Position numbers and translations under genes: made by a program. The notes beneath the pieces are model-generated. The model saw only the letters and a list, made by a program, of their open reading frames with translations. It was not told where the DNA came from and searched no databases. Below are positions 58,631 through 64,000 of a DNA stretch of 64,000 bases, piece after piece. How positions within the stretch are numbered: the stretch's first letter is position 1; each line of letters starts with the position of its first letter. This stretch comes from PALSA-1440 sp050011195. Lineage in GTDB: Bacteria; Verrucomicrobiota; Verrucomicrobiia; Limisphaerales; UBA8199. The stretch lies in contig JBEKJO010000004.1 in NCBI GenBank assembly GCA_050011195.1, positions 1-64,000 on the forward strand, given 5' to 3'.

Positions 58631-60469
58631 CTACTTCTTGGAACGAGACTCCCCGCTATTGGCCGGGGACGAAGGTGAAGCCGATTGGCGCTCATCGGAT
58701 GGCGGGAGCGACTTGATTTCGGCGGCTTGATGATAGCTCTTCGGATAATATGCAGGGGTGTTTCGTCCCTGAGCCGGCGTTTGGGCGGTTGATGACGGAG
58801 CCGCGGCGTGGGGGGTGTTGTAGGCGGCAGCCAAACCTGTGGTGGAACTGTAGCCGGGGGCCGAGCGGGTTCCTTGCTTCCAGTCATCGGGGGTCCGGGA
58901 TGCTGTTGGGGCAGAAGACGTTCTGGCCGTCGGCTGGTAGGTCTTCGAGGTCGGCTGGGATTGCGAGGAGGACGCGGGTTTGGCGTTGCTCAACGAGGAG
59001 GAGGCTTTAGGCGGTTCGGGTGCCGGCGCAGGCTGAGAGGTCCTCGGGGCAGGCTGGTATGGCGAGGAGGGCGCGGGTCTTGCGCTGCTCAACGAGGAGG
59101 AGGCTTTAGGCGGTTCGGGTGCCGGCGCAGGCTGAGCGGTCCTCGGGGCAGGCTGGTATGGCGAGGAGGACGAGGGCTTTGCGCTGCTCGACCAGGGCGA
59201 GACTTTGGGCGCTTCCACGACCGGCCGGCGTGGGGCAGCGACGGGAGCCGACCCGCTGCGGCTGAAGGTGGAGGGGGGTGCCGTTCTCACCGGCGCAATG
59301 GGGGCGTGCTGAATGACCGGATGCTGCGTATCTACTCTTTGGGCCACCATATTCACTGGCCGCGCCGGAGCCTTGGGCTGCGCCCGATAGACCACCGCCC
59401 CGGTCCGGCTGGGCATTCCGGCGGAACCGGCCGGCAAATCGCGGATGGTTGCCCGGGGGACCGGGACACGGGAAGCCGCGGCCACGCGCTCGACCGCAAT
59501 GCCTCGGTTTACGACGGCGTTATTGTTCACCACATAGTTGTTGATGATGCTGGTCTGGCGGTAAATGGCCGTGACCCGGGCCGGCGGCAGGCAGCGATAC
59601 CCCAAGTCGTGGCTGCAAAAGTCGCCCAAGGCGACAAAAGCAAAGGCGTTGATGCCGAGGCCAAAGTCGAAATTCGCCCCGACGCTGACCCCATTGAAGC
59701 GCCAGCCAAGCCGCAGATCAAATTCGGCGCGTGGCGGCAGCGGTGCCCAGCCGCAAGTGTCCCCGGCGACCCGCCAAGTGACCCAGGCCGGCCCCCAGAC
59801 CCGGTCGGGCAGCCAAACCCAGCCGGAGCGCGGGTGCAAATACCATCGGCCATAGTGAAACGGCGCCCAGCCCCACGAATAGTCCGATTGCCAATACCAT
59901 CCGGCATCCGTATAAACCCAGTGGCCGCCATCGCAGTAGGGGCGCCAGCCGCGGGACATCACGACCGTCCGGGGTTGCCAGCACCAGCCGTATCCTTCCA
60001 GGGACACCCAGGCGCCATAGGGCGAAAGATCATTGTAGAAGTAACTCACATCGGCGGGAGGACTGCTGACATAGGCCGGCGGCGGGGCGGCAGCCGGGAG
60101 CGGCGGCACTGCCGGCGCCGGAGCCGCCGGGGCAACTGGAGGCGGTGTGGCTGGGGCTGCCGGCACATATTGCTGAGGCTGGTTCCGCAGCGTGCCGTCG
60201 TGGCTCAGCATCGCCGCGGTCACCTGCGGGGACAGGCCGACATCCTTAAGATAAAGGACATCGTCTGCGGAAAGATTGAATGGGGCTTGCGAATTCTGGA
60301 TGTAGGCCAGAACGACATCATCACCGACCCCCGAACCGGCCAGCCGGACGACTTCGGCAGCCCCTGGCGATAGATTGGCCGGGGCCGCTGCCTGCGGCGT
60401 TTGACCATATCCGGACAATAGTGGAAAAGCCAACGCTGTAACCAACCCGACCCATTTGATGTTTCTCAT
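58631..60469 (-). CDS. DUF6600-like exported protein with Pro/Ser-rich repeats
   Basis: The 612-residue protein starts MRNIKWVGLVTALAFPLLSG (ATG at 60469; the frame is open to 60574). After a Pro/Ala linker it has a Trp-rich domain (SPYGAWVSLEGYGWCWQP, GHWVYTDAGWYWQSDYSWG) like DUF6600 proteins. Then comes a low-complexity tail with about three tandem 33-residue repeats (SPYQPAPRTSQPAPAPEPPK). Surface or envelope location is likely from the signal; function is unknown. Confidence 0.75.
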   Translation of the reverse strand: MRNIKWVGLVTALAFPLLSGYGQTPQAAAPANLSPGAAEVVRLAGSGVGDDVVLAYIQNSQAPFNLSADDVLYLKDVGLSPQVTAAMLSHDGTLRNQPQQYVPAAPATPPPVAPAAPAPAVPPLPAAAPPPAYVSSPPADVSYFYNDLSPYGAWVSLEGYGWCWQPRTVVMSRGWRPYCDGGHWVYTDAGWYWQSDYSWGWAPFHYGRWYLHPRSGWVWLPDRVWGPAWVTWRVAGDTCGWAPLPPRAEFDLRLGWRFNGVSVGANFDFGLGINAFAFVALGDFCSHDLGYRCLPPARVTAIYRQTSIINNYVVNNNAVVNRGIAVERVAAASRVPVPRATIRDLPAGSAGMPSRTGAVVYRAQPKAPARPVNMVAQRVDTQHPVIQHAPIAPVRTAPPSTFSRSGSAPVAAPRRPVVEAPKVSPWSSSAKPSSSSPYQPAPRTAQPAPAPEPPKASSSLSSARPAPSSPYQPAPRTSQPAPAPEPPKASSSLSNAKPASSSQSQPTSKTYQPTARTSSAPTASRTPDDWKQGTRSAPGYSSTTGLAAAYNTPHAAAPSSTAQTPAQGRNTPAYYPKSYHQAAEIKSLPPSDERQSASPSSPANSGESRSKK

Positions 60470-60586
60470 AACAATCGCACTCGCATTCTTGATTAACTCT
60501 TTAGACCGCGCCGGCGCAGGTTTATTCAGCCGACTGATCCGCTTCATATTAAGGGAGATACAAGGCACGAGCAATCAAATGCCTAA

Positions 60587-61990
<1,404 letters not shown>

Positions 61991-62102
61991 GATATAAGCG
62001 GGGTTCCGGGTGGAAAGAGAAAAGGACTGAGTTGACCTTTCCCCTTGTCACCGCCCGCGGTCGGTTCTAAAGTCATCGGGTGGTGAAGCACCACCGAACG
62101 AT

Positions 62103-62789
62103 ATGATTGAACTGATTCAATTACCCTGGAGCCCCTACTGCATCGTCCAACGGCGCATCCTCGAGTTCGCCGGCGCCCGGTTCAAAATCACTGATATTCC
62201 CACCGGCGACCGATCCCGGGTCTGGCGATTGACCCGCCAGCGCTACTACGGCGTGCCGGTCATTCGGAGCGGCAAAGCGGTCATCTTCGAGGTCAGCGAG
62301 GAGTCGCAGGTGATCGCTAAGTATCTCGACAACCGGTTTCAGCTCGGGCTATTCCCGTGGGAACTGGAGGGCGTGCAATCCCTGGTCTGGCGATACATCG
62401 AGAACGAGGTCGAAGGCGTCGGCTTCAAGCTCAACGACATTTACTGGCGGGAGGTAGTGCCGGCGTCGGACCAAGTCGCGTTTCTGCGGCACAAGGAACG
62501 CAAATTCGGGCGCGGCTGCATTGACCAATGGCGGGCGCAGCAAAAGGAGCTGCTGGCGCAACTGGAGCAGCGGCTGGTGCCGTTCGAAGAAATGCTGATG
62601 TATAAACCGTTTCTCCTGGACCAGAGGCCGCGGTTCGTCGATTTCGACCTCTACGGCATCCTGGGCAATTTCCTTTATTCCGGCCATTACCGCCTGCCGG
62701 CGGCGCACACTCACCTGCGGAAATGGCACCAGCGGATGGCGCGCGTGCAGCACCAATTGGTCGCCTGTGAGGACGATGTGCCGTTCTGA
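62103..62789 (+). CDS. Glutathione S-transferase family protein
   Basis: The 228-residue protein has a thioredoxin-like N-domain (MIELIQLPWSPYCIVQRRIL with SPYC active site, VPVIRSGKAVIFEVSE as the cis-Pro/ESxx region). An all-helical C-domain follows from about 90. Substrate unknown. It is divergent from mpl with a 112-base gap and precedes the coiled-coil protein gene by 23 bases. Confidence 0.82.
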   Translation: MIELIQLPWSPYCIVQRRILEFAGARFKITDIPTGDRSRVWRLTRQRYYGVPVIRSGKAVIFEVSEESQVIAKYLDNRFQLGLFPWELEGVQSLVWRYIENEVEGVGFKLNDIYWREVVPASDQVAFLRHKERKFGRGCIDQWRAQQKELLAQLEQRLVPFEEMLMYKPFLLDQRPRFVDFDLYGILGNFLYSGHYRLPAAHTHLRKWHQRMARVQHQLVACEDDVPF

Positions 62790-62812
62790 CGCCGTAAGGA
62801 AAGGTATTCGAC

Positions 62813-63475
62813 ATGAAAACACTGTTGCCGTGGTTATGCGTTGTGGGACTGGTCATCGGGCTGGGCTGGGTTTATTCCGCCAGCCAGAAAAAGGACGCTG
62901 AGCTGGCAGCCCTGCGCGAGGACAGCCAACAATTGCAAAAGCTTCGCGCCGAACTGGAGGAAGCCAAGAGCGCCCGCACGCAGGCCGAAAGCGATGAGCT
63001 GGCCCGGCTGCGCAAGGACAACGAAGACCTGCTGCGCCTGCGCAACGAAGTGCGGCAGTTGCGGAACGAAAAGCAACAACTCGCCACGCAAGTCCAGACA
63101 GCCCAGTCGCAAGCCCAGGGGGCGCAAGCTCAAGTTGAGACCCTGCGCGCGAATCCGGCGCATGCTCCCGCCGCGGGGCAGCCGAACCCCGCGGCTCAGG
63201 CCGCGCTGGCAGGGCGTGCCGGGGTGCCGGCTCAGACTCCCGAGCAGCAGCAAGCCGTTGCCTGCATCAACAATCTTCGGCAAATCGACGGGGCGAAGCA
63301 GATTTGGGCCTCCGAGAAGCAAAAGCCGCCGGGCGCTCTGCTCACTGCCGCAGACTTGGCTCCTTATCTCGGGCCCAATGGATTGCCAACCTGCCCGGCC
63401 GGCGGCGTCTATACCCTCAACCCGGTCGGCCTCGCGCCGATTTGCAACATTCCGGGCCACGCATTGCCAAAGTGA
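62813..63475 (+). CDS. Membrane-anchored coiled-coil protein with pseudopilin-like C-terminal domain
   Basis: The 220-residue protein has one N-terminal transmembrane helix (5-22) and an Arg/Glu/Leu-rich coiled coil (about 27-112). A C-terminal domain has VACINNLRQIDGAKQIWASE and PTCPAGGVYTLNPVGLAP. That domain matches the C-terminal half of verrucomicrobial pseudopilins, here without the prepilin cleavage signal. Function is unknown. It may pair with the GST gene upstream in one transcript. Confidence 0.72.
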   Translation: MKTLLPWLCVVGLVIGLGWVYSASQKKDAELAALREDSQQLQKLRAELEEAKSARTQAESDELARLRKDNEDLLRLRNEVRQLRNEKQQLATQVQTAQSQAQGAQAQVETLRANPAHAPAAGQPNPAAQAALAGRAGVPAQTPEQQQAVACINNLRQIDGAKQIWASEKQKPPGALLTAADLAPYLGPNGLPTCPAGGVYTLNPVGLAPICNIPGHALPK

Positions 63476-63547
63476 GGCCGCCCAGGGTCCACAGCGAGGA
63501 GCGTGCGCGCTCCTTCTTGGCAGCGGACGCGTTCCTGCCTGAACCGC

Positions 63548-64000
63548 TCAGCAAATGTGCTGTTGCCTGAGTTCGCGGATGCGGTCGCGCAGACGGGCGG
63601 CGCGCTCGAACTCCTGCTTGTCGATGGCGCGGCGCAGTTGATGTTCCAATTGCTCCAGCTCCGACAAGGGGCGGTTCTTCTGGATTTGCGACTCCAGTTC
63701 GCGCAAGGCCATCACGGACCGCTCCCGCTCGAACTTGAACGTGTCGTCCTCCAACTCCGCCAGCGACTCGATTGTCCGGATGGTTCCCCGGGCGAGCCGC
63801 AGGGCCTCGTCGTAAGCGCCCTTGGCCATCGCCTGCATGACCGTCGCGCAGCCGTTGACACGCAGGATGTAGGGGCGCCATTTCTCCAGGAACTGCTGGT
63901 CCTCCTCCCGCCGGGCGTAGTGGTGCAGGAAATCGAAGGCGCGCAGGTTCCGCGCCGTATCGCGGATGGTGCGCGCCCAGTCCTTGAGCTGAAAGAGCCG
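63548..64000 (-). CDS. UVR-motif protein, partial (runs off the right end)
   Basis: The 3' part of a gene encoding a paralogue of the 46534-47301 protein. Residues readable to the edge include TIRDTARNLRAFDFLHHYA (cf. VIRDAERNLAVFDFVSQHA) and a C-terminal UVR motif (LEHQLRRAIDKQEFERAARL). The start lies beyond 64000. The helical middle is again TPR-like. Confidence 0.8.
   Translation of the reverse strand, partial: RLFQLKDWARTIRDTARNLRAFDFLHHYARREEDQQFLEKWRPYILRVNGCATVMQAMAKGAYDEALRLARGTIRTIESLAELEDDTFKFERERSVMALRELESQIQKNRPLSELEQLEHQLRRAIDKQEFERAARLRDRIRELRQQHIC

Overview
This 64 kb, GC-rich window looks like a chromosome segment of a Verrucomicrobiota bacterium, probably near Limisphaerales/Pedosphaerales. 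The inference rests on several things seen in the sequence: a pseudopilin with the FTLIELLVVIAIIAILAALL-type N-terminus; TAT-exported Gfo/Idh/MocA and DegT proteins; TMTC-like O-mannosyltransferases fused to TPRs; delta-60, RCC1 and PQQ-like secreted proteins that share a C-terminal '...YFR' module; and dense dispersed palindromic repeats. No database search was possible, so the taxonomy is inference.

Layout. 0.5-2.4 kb: a dimeric dUTPase-like gene, hpt, moaD-moaE and tRNA-Val. 2.7-5.2 kb: a cobalt ECF transporter (cbiM with a PDGLE tail, cbiQ, cbiO). 5.2-5.6 kb: a decayed REP-associated transposase beside a REP copy. 5.6-8.4 kb: a PhoPQ-activated-like alpha/beta hydrolase, a four-helix-bundle protein and two divergent ribbon-helix-helix (RHH) genes around shared operator-like repeats.

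8.4-14.5 kb is the main accessory system: a minus-strand bacterial microcompartment (BMC) operon. It has one hexamer (BMC-H), two trimers (a single-layer and a double-layer type BMC-T), three pentamers (BMC-P), a CoA-acylating aldehyde dehydrogenase with an N-terminal encapsulation-type helix, and an unusual fusion of an RpiB-like domain to deoxyribose-phosphate aldolase (DERA, DeoC). Shell composition and sequence resemble the Haliangium ochraceum type. The proposed pathway is deoxyribose-5-phosphate to acetaldehyde plus glyceraldehyde-3-phosphate, then acetaldehyde to acetyl-CoA. An iron alcohol dehydrogenase 1.6 kb away could recycle NADH. An unrelated, AT-richer gene of unknown function sits inside the operon.

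14.7-34 kb: an envelope and secretion region (DUF4870, a receiver-domain protein, PQQ-like propeller, GT4, GT-C, two TMTC-TPR genes, an oxidoreductase, MsrB lipoprotein, pseudopilin, a large secreted protein, GT2 and a chagasin-type inhibitor). 34.2-46.4 kb: DegT aminotransferase, then an aa3-type cytochrome oxidase cluster (cupredoxin, ctaA, ctaB, subunits I, III, IV, two small membrane proteins, subunit II, later SCO and DUF420), interrupted by an RCC1-repeat gene. 46.5-49.6 kb: a UVR-motif protein, an EgtD-like methyltransferase and a dihydropteroate-synthase-like protein. 49.8-54 kb: an AT-richer, defence-like island with a SIR2-like protein, a zinc-ribbon membrane protein, and two broken toxin-antitoxin modules (truncated MazF/PemK; VapC with an internal deletion). 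54.2-64 kb: a DSD1-family PLP enzyme, a B12-binding radical SAM protein, a delta-60 repeat protein, a DUF6600-like protein, mpl, a GST, a coiled-coil protein, and a second UVR-motif gene running off the end.

Two repeat systems overlay everything. At least seven families of about 50-160 bp palindromic elements lie between genes, and several are read into C-termini of neighbouring proteins. Heptamer-type tandem repeats (TTTCACG, GCATCAC, GATTTAC, TCGACCC and similar) occur between genes and inside at least five coding sequences.
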